From: an uncultured Anaeroplasmataceae bacterium
Lineage (GTDB): Bacteria > Bacillota_I > Bacilli_A > Acholeplasmatales > Anaeroplasmataceae
Assembly (NCBI GenBank): GCA_934229535.1
Contig: CAKQDS010000040.1
Coordinates: 1-11,840, forward strand
Direction: 5' to 3'
Length of the DNA stretch: 11,840 nucleotides
Shown here: positions 1-6,581 of the stretch, in pieces
Layout: each line of letters begins with the position of its first letter
How positions within the stretch are numbered: the first letter of the stretch is position 1
Program-made: the position numbers and the translations under genes
Notes under the pieces: model-generated
Databases searched by the model: none
What the model was told of the DNA's origin: nothing
What the model saw: the letters and a program-made list of their open reading frames with translations, nothing else

Positions 1-196
1 ATAAGATATAAATGGTATTATTATGATAAAGAAACAAATTTATATTATTTGAAGAGTAGATATTATGATTCAAGTATTGGATATTTATATCAATAGATGA
101 TGTAGTATATTTAGATATAAATAATATAACTGGTTTAAATTTATATGCTTATTGTAATAATAATCCTATTATGTATGATGATCCTGAGGGGATAGT
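1..196 (+). repeat. Direct repeat, copy 1 of Rhs core segment
   Basis: This segment is about 95% identical to 2183-2376. Reading the two side by side shows about eight substitutions, a 4-base gap in copy 2 (TATT missing after TTATATGCT) and one base missing in copy 1 (in GGGGAATAGT). Similarity ends just after the PEGNS codons, where the variable toxin regions begin, as expected for swappable Rhs C-terminal cassettes. Confidence 0.9.
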
Positions 197-208
197 GCAA
201 TCATAACA
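1..208 (+). pseudogene. Rhs core remnant of cassette 1 (5' end outside window)
   Basis: This is the end of an Rhs/YD-repeat core domain. Frame 1 reads IRYKWYYYDKETNLYYLKSR followed by YYDSSIG, then stops at TAG 94-96. The typical family continuation (RFIS.DD, then GLNLYAYCNNNP and MYDDPEG) is found in another frame from base 81 to 191, so one base is missing near 80-84. A second lesion follows: copy 1 has ggggatagt where cassette 2 has ggggaatagt, so a base is missing near 191 exactly at the PEGN junction that normally leads into the toxin. After restoring it, the frame runs straight into the next ORF (NSAIITG...). In intact systems this core forms the shell that encloses the C-terminal toxin. 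Here it is broken at two places and cannot be translated through. No promoter is visible; the upstream part is outside the window. Confidence 0.88.
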
Positions 209-211
209 GGT

Positions 212-754
212 TTGATTATAGGAGCTTTAATTGGATTTGGAACTGTAGCATATATTGACTGTCAAGATGATGGTCAAATCTTTAATGGAAGTGTTGCTTG
301 GTATGATTATTTGGTTGCAACAGTTTTAGGAAGCATGATTGGCGCTGGAATCTGGTATATTGTTACTCAAATTGGCAGTGCGTTTGGTTCGTTTACTGCA
401 CAAGAATTTATGTTCGGTGCTAGAACATCTCTTAATGCAAGTGGAGAATTAGTAATGACAGTGGGATTGACCATAACTGGAAATCAAATCTTACAAGGAG
501 CGGGTATTTTATCAGGTATTTCTATTATGGCTTCTATAATTGAAAAAAGTGGTGGCTATATGGTTAAAAAATTTCCAAACGATCATGATCCTACACATGT
601 TCATATATTTGGGGATGATATTGCTGATAAAGCACATGGTATTAGAATTGGATTAGATGGTGATCCTTTACCAGGGCAAGGAAAACTGCCACCAGGTGCA
701 AGAAAAGCATTAAAAAAATTATGGAAATTAATTTCAAAAGCATTGTCAAAATAG
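212..754 (+). CDS. Rhs C-terminal toxin module with DUF4160-like HDPxHVH motif
   Basis: This is the variable tip of an Rhs polymorphic toxin rather than a free-standing gene. The frame is open from base 188; 212 is only the first possible start (TTG) and has no ribosome site, so the true N-terminus is undefined. By homology the frame continues from PEGN in the broken core. Residues 1-115 (from base 212) are hydrophobic and Gly/Ala-rich, with helices near 33-58 and 83-110, like the pre-toxin membrane-entry regions of Rhs proteins. Residues 116-180 form a compact polar domain with N123-D-H-D-P-T-H-V-H131, then IRIGLDG near 144-150, GKLP at 157-160 and a basic Leu/Lys tail. The order N-D-H-x-P-x-H-x-H, then a short strand, G-x-LP and a helix recalls DUF4160, a family found near toxin-antitoxin genes. 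The target is unknown. The TAG overlaps the immunity gene's ribosome site. The frame is intact although its core is broken, so it is probably silent in place. Confidence 0.7.
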   Translation: MIIGALIGFGTVAYIDCQDDGQIFNGSVAWYDYLVATVLGSMIGAGIWYIVTQIGSAFGSFTAQEFMFGARTSLNASGELVMTVGLTITGNQILQGAGILSGISIMASIIEKSGGYMVKKFPNDHDPTHVHIFGDDIADKAHGIRIGLDGDPLPGQGKLPPGARKALKKLWKLISKALSK

Positions 755-759
755 AGGTG
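754..759 (+). promoter_or_regulatory. Ribosome binding site of immunity gene
   Basis: GAGGTG lies six bases before ATG 766 and overlaps the last base of the toxin stop codon. It fixes the immunity start at 766 rather than at the in-frame ATG 721, which lies inside the toxin frame without a ribosome site. Confidence 0.75.
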
Positions 760-765
760 AATATA

Positions 766-1185
766 ATGAATAATATTTTTAAACAATTATTTCAATATGG
801 ATTTCATGATACTGAAATTTCTTCGATTGAAGGGAAAGGCTTAGATATTATACTGAAATTTAATAAAGGTATCTATCTATTAGATGATAATGGAAAAGAA
901 ACAATTTTATCTAAACCAATGGAAATTATTTTAAAAATCGATTCTTATTTTAATTCTTTTGAAGAAGCGTTTGAAATAAAAGAATATGGGAAAAAAATGA
1001 AATATATAGAATATCAAAAACTAAATAAATATTTACAAGAAGAATCTTTTGGAGTATCTATGTGCTATTATAGTAATTTTAATAGTTGTGTATTATTTGA
1101 TGGTGGAATTTTACGAAGAAATATTATGCTTTCTATTGAGGGTATTAATGAAATTATTATTAAGAATGGCGTTAATATGCATTAA
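766..1185 (+). CDS. Putative immunity protein of Rhs cassette 1
   Basis: This 139-residue soluble protein lies directly behind the toxin frame, with 11 bases between stop and start. That is the standard place for the immunity protein that blocks the cognate Rhs toxin in the cytoplasm. The N-terminus (FQYGFHDTEISSIE, then a strand-like DIILKF) has the pattern F-H-D-x-x-I-x-x-I seen in several small immunity-type or DUF families that form beta-rich domains. I cannot name the family from sequence alone. No signal peptide or membrane segment is visible, in keeping with neutralising a toxin delivered into the cytoplasm. The frame is complete, so selection may have kept it to protect against sibling cells even though the local Rhs core is broken. 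The call rests mainly on position. Confidence 0.65.
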   Translation: MNNIFKQLFQYGFHDTEISSIEGKGLDIILKFNKGIYLLDDNGKETILSKPMEIILKIDSYFNSFEEAFEIKEYGKKMKYIEYQKLNKYLQEESFGVSMCYYSNFNSCVLFDGGILRRNIMLSIEGINEIIIKNGVNMH

Positions 1186-1188
1186 TTT

Positions 1189-1908
1189 ATGAAAAAACAA
1201 AAAAATGTTTTAATTTCCTATATATTATTTGATGGTGGCTTTTTATCAGCATTCTTATCTTTTATTTTTTTGATATTATATACAATAGTATTTGACAATT
1301 ATAAGATGATATTAGTGCATTGTTTTTGTATGGTTTTGGTTTTGTTGGGTACAATACTACCATTTTTTGCTCATAATTATAGTTTGTATTTTTATTTTTC
1401 AATGTATAAGCCTGAATACAAACTGATGAAATCATTAAGGATAGATTCTGATACTGGATTTATACAGGGAGTTCCTAATAACAATTGTTCTGAATTTTTG
1501 GTTTCAAATATCACAAAATGTAGCAAAATAGAACTAAAAAAAGAAAAAGGCATATACATAGGTAAATGCAATGGTCAATTTATAAGAATTGATATGAAAG
1601 GCTGGCTATTTAAGGATAAATATGTTTATGAGTTATTACAAACGTATTTTATTATTGAATATCTTATAATGCATAGGTTGTCTTTTAAATATGTTTATAA
1701 AAAGATAAATAATAATGATATAAATGAGGTTGAATTAATTTTTATTAATGGAAAAAAGAGAAAAAAATACAAATTATCATCAAATGGTAAAATAAGGACT
1801 AAATTAACCCTTAGATTTAAGAACTATAATAAATGCAAATTTATTGATGGTGATAAATATTCTATTAGAGATTTTTATTCTTTAAATAAAAATAATAAAA
1901 TGCGATAA
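1189..1908 (+). CDS. Membrane protein with two N-terminal helices, unknown function
   Basis: This 239-residue protein starts three bases after the immunity stop with no clear ribosome site of its own, so it is probably translated by coupling to the immunity gene. Two hydrophobic segments (about 17-36 and 40-63) form a membrane hairpin. A Lys/Asn-rich soluble part follows, including a KIELKKEKGIYIGK strand pattern near 113-126. The composition is very AT-rich. The reading frame ends exactly where the second Rhs core fragment begins, and the last codons (ATG CGA TAA) overlap the core's first recognisable codons at 1904, so this gene fills the gap between cassettes. It may be a second immunity-type or accessory protein, similar in layout (two helices plus a strand-rich cytoplasmic part) to the small protein at 2804-3229. 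No family is recognised. Confidence 0.6.
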   Translation: MKKQKNVLISYILFDGGFLSAFLSFIFLILYTIVFDNYKMILVHCFCMVLVLLGTILPFFAHNYSLYFYFSMYKPEYKLMKSLRIDSDTGFIQGVPNNNCSEFLVSNITKCSKIELKKEKGIYIGKCNGQFIRIDMKGWLFKDKYVYELLQTYFIIEYLIMHRLSFKYVYKKINNNDINEVELIFINGKKRKKYKLSSNGKIRTKLTLRFKNYNKCKFIDGDKYSIRDFYSLNKNNKMR

Positions 1909-2357
1909 TAATGGTTTAAGAAGAAGTAAGAACAATATTAAATATTATTATGAAAATAATAATTTAGTAAAAGAAATAGGAGAAAATGAATTAAGCTATT
2001 TATACGTAAATAGTGCTCCATATGGATTAATATATAAGGATAAGCTATATTATTATATAAAAAACATAAGAGGAGAAATCATCAAAATAATAGATGGCTT
2101 AGGTTTAGAGGTAGGAAGCTATAAATATGATCCATATGGCAATATATTAGAATATAATGGCGAAATAGCAAAAATAAATAATATAAGATATAAGGGCTAT
2201 TATTATGATAAAGAAACAAATTTATATTATTTAAAGAGCAGATATTATGATTCAAGTATCGGATATTTATATCAATAGATGATGTAGCATATTTAGATAT
2301 AAATAATATAACTGGTTTAAATTTATATGCTGTAATAACAATCCTATTATGTATGAT
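1904..2357 (+). pseudogene. Rhs core remnant of cassette 2
   Basis: Frame 2 is open from 1904 to the TAG at 2276-2278 and encodes an unmistakable Rhs core: YIKNIRGEIIKIIDGLG, then YKYDPYGNILEYNGE, RYKGYYYDKETNLYYLKSR and YYDSSIG. No start codon is usable and it begins in mid-domain, so this was never an independent gene. A frameshift after YYDSSIG matches that of cassette 1; the family sequence then continues in another frame (ISIDDVAYLDINNITGLNLY). A further 4-base loss near 2332 shifts the frame again before NNNPIMYDDPEGNS. Ten of its 14 isoleucines use ATA, a higher share than in nrdG, which fits foreign origin. It is a silent partial core that could provide homology for recombination with a full-length rhs gene elsewhere. 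Confidence 0.88.
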
Positions 2358-2376
2358 GATCCTGAGGGGAATAGTG
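2183..2376 (+). repeat. Direct repeat, copy 2 of Rhs core segment
   Basis: This is the counterpart of bases 1-196 at about 95% identity. The repeats are spaced 2.18 kb apart in the same orientation, so recombination between them would delete the cassette 1 toxin, its immunity gene and the 1189-1908 gene. Confidence 0.9.
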
Positions 2377-2753
2377 TTTTATTTGCGGTATTAGTAGGAA
2401 TAGCAATAGGATCTTTAACGGTTTATGTACCAGATGTTGTTGAAAATGTTAAAAAAGATGGATTTCAATTAAGTGATTTTTTAACAATTAATAAAAATAA
2501 TTATAAAGAGTATCTTGCTAAAACTATTGTTGGTGGATTAACTGGATATATTGGTGCTCTTGGCTTAAATGCGTTCTTTTCTGCTCCATTGGTTGGTGTT
2601 TTAAATACATTGTCTGAATTAATTTCTGGAAATATTCATTCGTATGAAGAATTATTAATAATTTTTTCAATTTCTACAATGATTTCATTTTTAACATTAG
2701 GAACGTGTAAATTTCAATTAAAAAATGTCTGCATCCCAATGCAGACACTTTAA
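2349..2753 (+). pseudogene. Truncated Rhs C-terminal module (pre-toxin region only)
   Basis: The frame begins at the Rhs core codons MYDDPEGNS. ATG 2349 is part of the core and has no ribosome site. The rest is mostly hydrophobic: helices near residues 10-25, 56-80 and 100-117 resemble the pre-toxin linker of Rhs proteins. No catalytic or polar toxin domain follows. The last residues (KNVCIPMQTL) are the translation of a perfect 9-bp inverted repeat that looks like a minus-strand terminator, which a natural toxin C-terminus would not contain. I infer that the toxin domain was lost by deletion or rearrangement and the frame now ends in non-coding DNA. Alternatively it is a small unrelated membrane-active toxin. 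Confidence 0.6.
2720..2747 (-). terminator. Rho-independent terminator, minus orientation
   Basis: TGTCTGCAT (2726-2734) and ATGCAGACA (2739-2747) form a perfect 9-bp stem with a 4-base loop. Read on the minus strand, it is followed by six T (the A run 2720-2725). On the plus strand only CTTTAATAA follows, a weaker tail. No minus-strand gene is seen just to the right, so it looks displaced or inverted. Confidence 0.6.
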
Positions 2754-2789
2754 TAATAACATTTACATTAGTTTAACGCTGATATTGTT

Positions 2790-2796
2790 GGAGGTG
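2790..2796 (+). promoter_or_regulatory. Ribosome binding site pointing to an ATT start
   Basis: GGAGGTG is the strongest ribosome site in the Rhs region. It lies 7 bases before ATT 2804 but 16 bases before the GTG at 2813, so spacing favours ATT. Confidence 0.65.
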
Positions 2797-2803
2797 ATTA
2801 AAG

Positions 2804-3229
2804 ATTAACAAAGTGATTTTTTCAACACTATTTAAAATAACGCTTATTTTTTTTGATTTCGTATTTATCTTTGGATTTATAACGAATTTAATTGATTTGA
2901 GTGTTGATTGTGTAATATATCTTTCGTTATTTTTAATTATGCAGTCTATTGATAAATTTTTTATTTCCTTTTTGATTTTTTCAAAAAGATTGATATTCTT
3001 TTCTGGAATGAAACTAAAAAAAATAAATTATAATGACATTAAAAAAATACAATTTTATTCAGGTAATCGCTCTTTAATCATTTTTGGTTGTTCATTAAGT
3101 GTAAAAATTTTTTTGATTGATGGAACTGTATTAAAAGGGGAAATTGGCCAGATGTTTAACGAAAAACACATAAAGAATAAAATTCTTAAAATTTGTAAGC
3201 AAAAGAATATAAATGCATCTTTTGAATAG
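2804..3229 (+). CDS. Small membrane protein with PH-like soluble part (possible orphan immunity protein)
   Basis: The start is chosen by the GGAGGTG at 2790-2796. The well-spaced first codon is ATT (product about 141 residues, INKVIFSTLF...), possibly a mutated ATG; a GTG at 2813 is the next option but too far from the ribosome site. Two hydrophobic segments (about 8-30 and 36-56) anchor it. The C-terminal 75 residues (NYNDIKKIQFYSG, then short strands, an IDGT turn and a final Lys-rich helix) have the rhythm of a bacterial PH-like domain. It sits where an immunity gene would follow the cassette 2 toxin, and its layout resembles the 1189-1908 protein. I infer it is the left-over immunity or accessory gene of the truncated cassette. 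Whether it is still made is uncertain given the ATT start. Confidence 0.55.
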   Translation: MNKVIFSTLFKITLIFFDFVFIFGFITNLIDLSVDCVIYLSLFLIMQSIDKFFISFLIFSKRLIFFSGMKLKKINYNDIKKIQFYSGNRSLIIFGCSLSVKIFLIDGTVLKGEIGQMFNEKHIKNKILKICKQKNINASFE

Positions 3230-3345
3230 AATAATTAAAACTTTAGTATTTGTCCAAAAGTCAAAATATGTGAAATTTCAATAGCTTATTCTATTAAATA
3301 TTTTTATGAAAACAATCATTACAATAAGAAAATTTTAATATTAGG

Positions 3346-3401
3346 AAAATCACTTGATAAGCATAATAAAAAATGCTAAAATTCATTCAAGTGATTTTTT
3401 T
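3346..3401 (+). terminator. Hairpin terminator closing the Rhs region
   Basis: AAAATCACTTGA (3346-3357) pairs with TCAAGTGATTTT (3387-3398), and the run of T extends to 3401. Inside the loop AGCAT and ATGCT can form a second short stem. It overlaps the nrdD promoter. Bases 3230-3345 hold no recognisable gene, only an AT-rich open stretch without a start. Confidence 0.65.
3354..3382 (+). promoter_or_regulatory. Sigma-A promoter of nrdD-nrdG-dut
   Basis: TTGATA (3354-3359), a 17-base spacer and TAAAAT (3377-3382) preceded by TGC give an extended -10 promoter. Transcription would begin near 3389, about 33 bases before nrdD. The -35 lies in the left arm of the upstream terminator and the predicted start lies in its right arm. 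I see no convincing NrdR box pair nearby. Confidence 0.7.
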
Positions 3402-3421
3402 ATAGAAGTTGGGTGGTAAAA

Positions 3422-5548
3422 ATGAACAAAATAGTTATTATTAAAAAGGATGGTACAAGAGAGGACTTTAATCCTGAAAAGATAAAGGTTGCTGTTTCAA
3501 AATCAGCAAGTAGAGTGTTAGTTAAATTTAGTGAAGATGACTTAAATAAAATTATTAATATTGTTTGTAAGGCAATTGAGGATCAAAAATTAACTGAGGT
3601 TAATATTCCGCAAATGCATAATTTGGTTGAAGGTGCTTTGGAGGTTAGTTATCCTGCTGTAGCTAAAAGCTATCGTGATTATAGAAATTATAAACAGGAT
3701 TTCGTACATATGCTTGATGAGGTTTATCAAAAGAGTCAAGCTATTATGTATATAGGCGATAAGGAAAATTCTAATACTGATAGTGCTTTGGTTTCAACAA
3801 AACGTAGCTTAATTTTTAATCAATTAAATAAGGAATTATATAAAAAGTTCTTTTTAAATGTAGAAGAGCTTCAGGCTATTAATGATGGTTATATTTATAT
3901 TCATGATATGTCAGCTAGAAGAGATACAATGAATTGCTGTTTGTTCGATGTTGCTAGTGTTTTACACGGTGGCTTTGAAATGGGAAATTTATGGTATAAT
4001 GAGCCTAAAACATTGGATGTTGCTTTTGATGTTATTGGTGATATCGTGCTTGCTACTGCAGCACAACAATATGGTGGCTTTACAGTTCCTTCAATTGATT
4101 TAATATTAGATGAATATGCTGAAAAATCATATGATGCTTATTATGAAAAATATATTAGCTTGGGTCTTACAAGGGCTAAGGCTAGTGAAACTGCATATGA
4201 GGATGTTCGTCATGATTTTAGACAGGGCTTCCAAGGCTTAGAATATAAATTTAATACAATTGGTTCTTCAAGAGGAGATTATCCATTTATTACTATTTCT
4301 CTTGGAACAGGAACAACTAGATTTGCTAAAATGGCAACCTTAGAATGTTTAAGAGTAAGAAGAGGTGGCGAAGGTAAACCGGGATTTAAAAGACCAGTTT
4401 TATTCCCTAAAATTGTTTTCTTATATGATGAAAATCTTCATGGACCTGGTTGTGTAAATGAGGATTTATTTGAAGAAGGAGTTTTATGTTCATCTAAAAC
4501 AATGTATCCTGATTGGTTAAGTCTAACAGGTGATGGTTATGTTGCTTCTGTTTATAAAAAATATGGTAAGATTGTTTCACCAATGGGCTGTCGTGCTTTT
4601 TTATCTCCTTGGTTTGAGCGTGGAGGTATGGAGCCTGCTGATGAAAATGATGAGCCTATTTTTGTAGGAAGATTTAATATAGGCGCTGTGAGTCTACATT
4701 TACCAATGATTTTAGCTAAGGCACGTCAAGAATCAAAGGATTTCTATGAGGTTTTGGATTATTATTTAAATTTAATTAGAAAGCTTCATATAAGAACATA
4801 TGCTTATCTTGGAGAAATGCGTGCTTCAACTAATCCACTTGCTTATTGTGAAGGTGGTTTTTATGGAGGCCATTTAAAGCCTTCTGATAAAATCAAGCCA
4901 ATATTAAAGAGTGCAACTGCTTCATTTGGCATAACTGCTTTAAATGAATTACAGGAATTATATAATGGTAAGAGTATTTCTGAGGATGGAGAATTTGCTT
5001 TAGAGGTTATGCGTCATATCAATCAAAAGGTTGATGAATTTAAGCATGAGGATGGCTTCTTATATGCAATATATGGTACTCCAGCTGAAAATTTATGTGG
5101 ATTACAGGTTAAACAATTTAGAAAAAAATATGGTGTTATTGAAAATGTATCTGATAGACCATATGTTTCTAATTCATTCCATTGTCATGTAGCTGATGAT
5201 ATTACCCCAATAAAGAAACAAGATGCTGAAGGAAGATTTTGGAATTTATGTAATGGTGGTAAAATTCAATATGTTAAGTATCCAATTGATTATAATATTG
5301 GTGCTTTAAAAACATTGATTCATCGTGCTATGAAGAAGGGCTTTTATGAGGGAGTTAATTTATCATTAGCTTATTGCGAGGATTGTGGTCATCAGGAGCT
5401 TGCAATGGATGTATGTCCAGTATGTGGTAGTAGAAATTTAACAAAAATAGAAAGAATGAATGGCTATTTATCATATTCTCGTGTTAATGGTGATACTAGA
5501 TTAAATGATGCAAAAATGGCAGAAATTGCAGATAGGAAGAGTATGTAA
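3422..5548 (+). CDS. nrdD: Anaerobic (class III) ribonucleoside-triphosphate reductase
   Basis: This enzyme reduces ribonucleotides to deoxyribonucleotides without oxygen, using a glycyl radical installed by NrdG. Start ATG 3422 is preceded by GGGTGG five bases upstream; the in-frame GTG 3413 overlaps that ribosome site and is rejected. The product is 708 residues, normal for the family. Residues 1-90 are an ATP-cone allosteric domain (IIKKDGTREDFNPEKI). Next are the barrel cysteines in MNCCLFD (Cys172-173) and the finger-loop GCRAFLS with Cys390, the expected thiyl radical site. A zinc site of two CxxC pairs (652/655 and 665/668) follows, then the radical motif ERMNGYL with Gly681. The nearby RVNGD is not the radical site because it lacks the G-Y pair. 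The stop overlaps nrdG by one base (TAATG). The gene implies growth under anoxia. Confidence 0.97.
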   Translation: MNKIVIIKKDGTREDFNPEKIKVAVSKSASRVLVKFSEDDLNKIINIVCKAIEDQKLTEVNIPQMHNLVEGALEVSYPAVAKSYRDYRNYKQDFVHMLDEVYQKSQAIMYIGDKENSNTDSALVSTKRSLIFNQLNKELYKKFFLNVEELQAINDGYIYIHDMSARRDTMNCCLFDVASVLHGGFEMGNLWYNEPKTLDVAFDVIGDIVLATAAQQYGGFTVPSIDLILDEYAEKSYDAYYEKYISLGLTRAKASETAYEDVRHDFRQGFQGLEYKFNTIGSSRGDYPFITISLGTGTTRFAKMATLECLRVRRGGEGKPGFKRPVLFPKIVFLYDENLHGPGCVNEDLFEEGVLCSSKTMYPDWLSLTGDGYVASVYKKYGKIVSPMGCRAFLSPWFERGGMEPADENDEPIFVGRFNIGAVSLHLPMILAKARQESKDFYEVLDYYLNLIRKLHIRTYAYLGEMRASTNPLAYCEGGFYGGHLKPSDKIKPILKSATASFGITALNELQELYNGKSISEDGEFALEVMRHINQKVDEFKHEDGFLYAIYGTPAENLCGLQVKQFRKKYGVIENVSDRPYVSNSFHCHVADDITPIKKQDAEGRFWNLCNGGKIQYVKYPIDYNIGALKTLIHRAMKKGFYEGVNLSLAYCEDCGHQELAMDVCPVCGSRNLTKIERMNGYLSYSRVNGDTRLNDAKMAEIADRKSM

Positions 5549-6060
5549 TGAGATACCACAATATAACAAAGGATGATATGCTAAATGGCTATGGTATTAG
5601 AGTAGTTTTATGGGTTGCAGGCTGTGGTCATCATTGTCCAGAATGCCAAAATCCTATTACTCATGATCCAAATGGAGGAATACCATTTGATGAGGCTGCT
5701 AAGGATGAATTATTTAAAGAGCTAGATAAGGATTACATAGATGGTATTACCTTTAGTGGTGGTGATCCTCTTCACCCTTTAAATATAGGAGAAATTGGTC
5801 AGCTTATTAAAGAAATATCTGTTTTGTATCCTAATAAAACTAAATGGCTTTATACTGGATATACCTATGAATCAATTAAAGATTTAGATTTTATTCCCCT
5901 TTTAGATGTACTTTGTGATGGAAGATTTGAAATAGATAAATTTGATCCTCAATTACATTGGGTTGGAAGTAGTAATCAAAGAGTTATTGATATAAAGAAA
6001 ACATTAGAAAAAGGAGAAGTCGTTATTTTTAACGATGGTTCGGTTGAATGCAAAAGATAG
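5548..6060 (+). CDS. nrdG: Anaerobic ribonucleotide reductase activating protein (radical SAM)
   Basis: This is the activase that uses a 4Fe-4S cluster and S-adenosylmethionine to create the glycyl radical on NrdD. The radical-SAM motif is C26-x3-C30-x2-C33 (CGHHCPEC), and the SAM-binding GGDP is at 71-74 in TFSGGDPLHP. The length of 170 residues is typical. WLYTGYTYE and LLDVLCDGRFE are further family segments. ATG 5548 shares a base with the nrdD stop, so translation is coupled and the two proteins are made together, fitting their physical complex. AGGAAG upstream, inside nrdD, can serve as ribosome site. The end overlaps dut by 13 bases. Confidence 0.96.
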   Translation: MRYHNITKDDMLNGYGIRVVLWVAGCGHHCPECQNPITHDPNGGIPFDEAAKDELFKELDKDYIDGITFSGGDPLHPLNIGEIGQLIKEISVLYPNKTKWLYTGYTYESIKDLDFIPLLDVLCDGRFEIDKFDPQLHWVGSSNQRVIDIKKTLEKGEVVIFNDGSVECKR

Positions 6061-6530
6061 CTAAATTTGATTTTGTAAGTATAAATGAATTTAAGAAGGC
6101 TTGTGATGATGAGCATGTTTATGCAAGCCTTAAATTACCAAAAAGAGCAACTAAGGGTAGTGCAGGCTATGATTTTTATGCTCCATTTGATTTTACTCTT
6201 AAGCCAGGTGAAACTATAAAAATTCCTACAGGTATAAGAGCCAAGATGAATGATGATTATGTTTTAATGCTATTTCCAAGATCATCACTTGGCTTTAAAT
6301 ATCGTTTGCAGCTTAATAATACAGTAGGAATTATTGATAGTGATTATTATTATTCTGATAATGAAGGTCATATCTTTATTAAGGTTACAAATGATTCAAA
6401 TGAAGGTAAAACTGTTGAAATTAAGGCTGGTGAGGCTTTTGCTCAAGGAATTTTCCTTCAATTTGGTATAACTATTGATGATGATACAACAGCAGTTCGT
6501 AATGGTGGCTTTGGTAGTACAAATAAATAA
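6048..6530 (+). CDS. dut: dUTP diphosphatase (dUTPase)
   Basis: It hydrolyses dUTP to dUMP and pyrophosphate, keeping uracil out of DNA and supplying dUMP for thymidylate synthesis. This 160-residue protein shows the trimeric dUTPase motifs in order: GSAGYDFYA (37-45), PRSSLGF (77-83), the substrate loop VGIIDSDYY (93-101), GEAFAQGIF (128-136), and the glycine-rich C-terminal arm RNGGFGSTNK (151-160) that closes over the active site. The start overlaps the end of nrdG by 13 bases with no strong own ribosome site, so it is probably translated by coupling. Placing dut in the nrdDG operon is sensible because a triphosphate reductase can generate dUTP directly. A good terminator follows four bases after the stop. 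Confidence 0.95.
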   Translation: MQKIAKFDFVSINEFKKACDDEHVYASLKLPKRATKGSAGYDFYAPFDFTLKPGETIKIPTGIRAKMNDDYVLMLFPRSSLGFKYRLQLNNTVGIIDSDYYYSDNEGHIFIKVTNDSNEGKTVEIKAGEAFAQGIFLQFGITIDDDTTAVRNGGFGSTNK

Positions 6531-6535
6531 TTTAG

Positions 6536-6561
6536 TCCTGGATTAATCCGGGATTTTTTTT
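6536..6561 (+). terminator. Terminator after dut
   Basis: TCCTGGA (6536-6542) pairs with TCCGGGA (6547-6553) with one G-T wobble and a TTAA loop, followed by eight T. It ends the nrdDG-dut operon. Confidence 0.88.
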
Positions 6562-6581
6562 GGCTAATTATGGCATAAAAT

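Noticed and set aside
79..96. Programmed -1 frameshift in the Rhs core
   Set aside because: No X-XXY-YYZ slippery sequence or downstream structure is evident, and additional private indels follow, so decay is simpler.
601..786. Minus-strand ORF of 61 codons
   Set aside because: It lies wholly opposite the toxin tip and the immunity start, has no ribosome site, and the plus strand has clear motifs there.
1..3229. Complete mobile element such as an IS or integron
   Set aside because: No transposase, integrase, terminal inverted repeats or attachment sites were found; the direct repeats are explained by Rhs core homology.
3239..3379. Open plus-strand stretch of 46 codons before nrdD (reading IKYFYENNHYNKK)
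   Set aside because: It has no start codon or ribosome site, ends inside the terminator, and its slight likeness to the Rhs core KYYYENN may be chance in AT-rich DNA.
3413..3421. GTG 3413 as nrdD start
   Set aside because: It overlaps the ribosome site GGGTGG; ATG 3422 is well spaced and matches the usual N-terminus.
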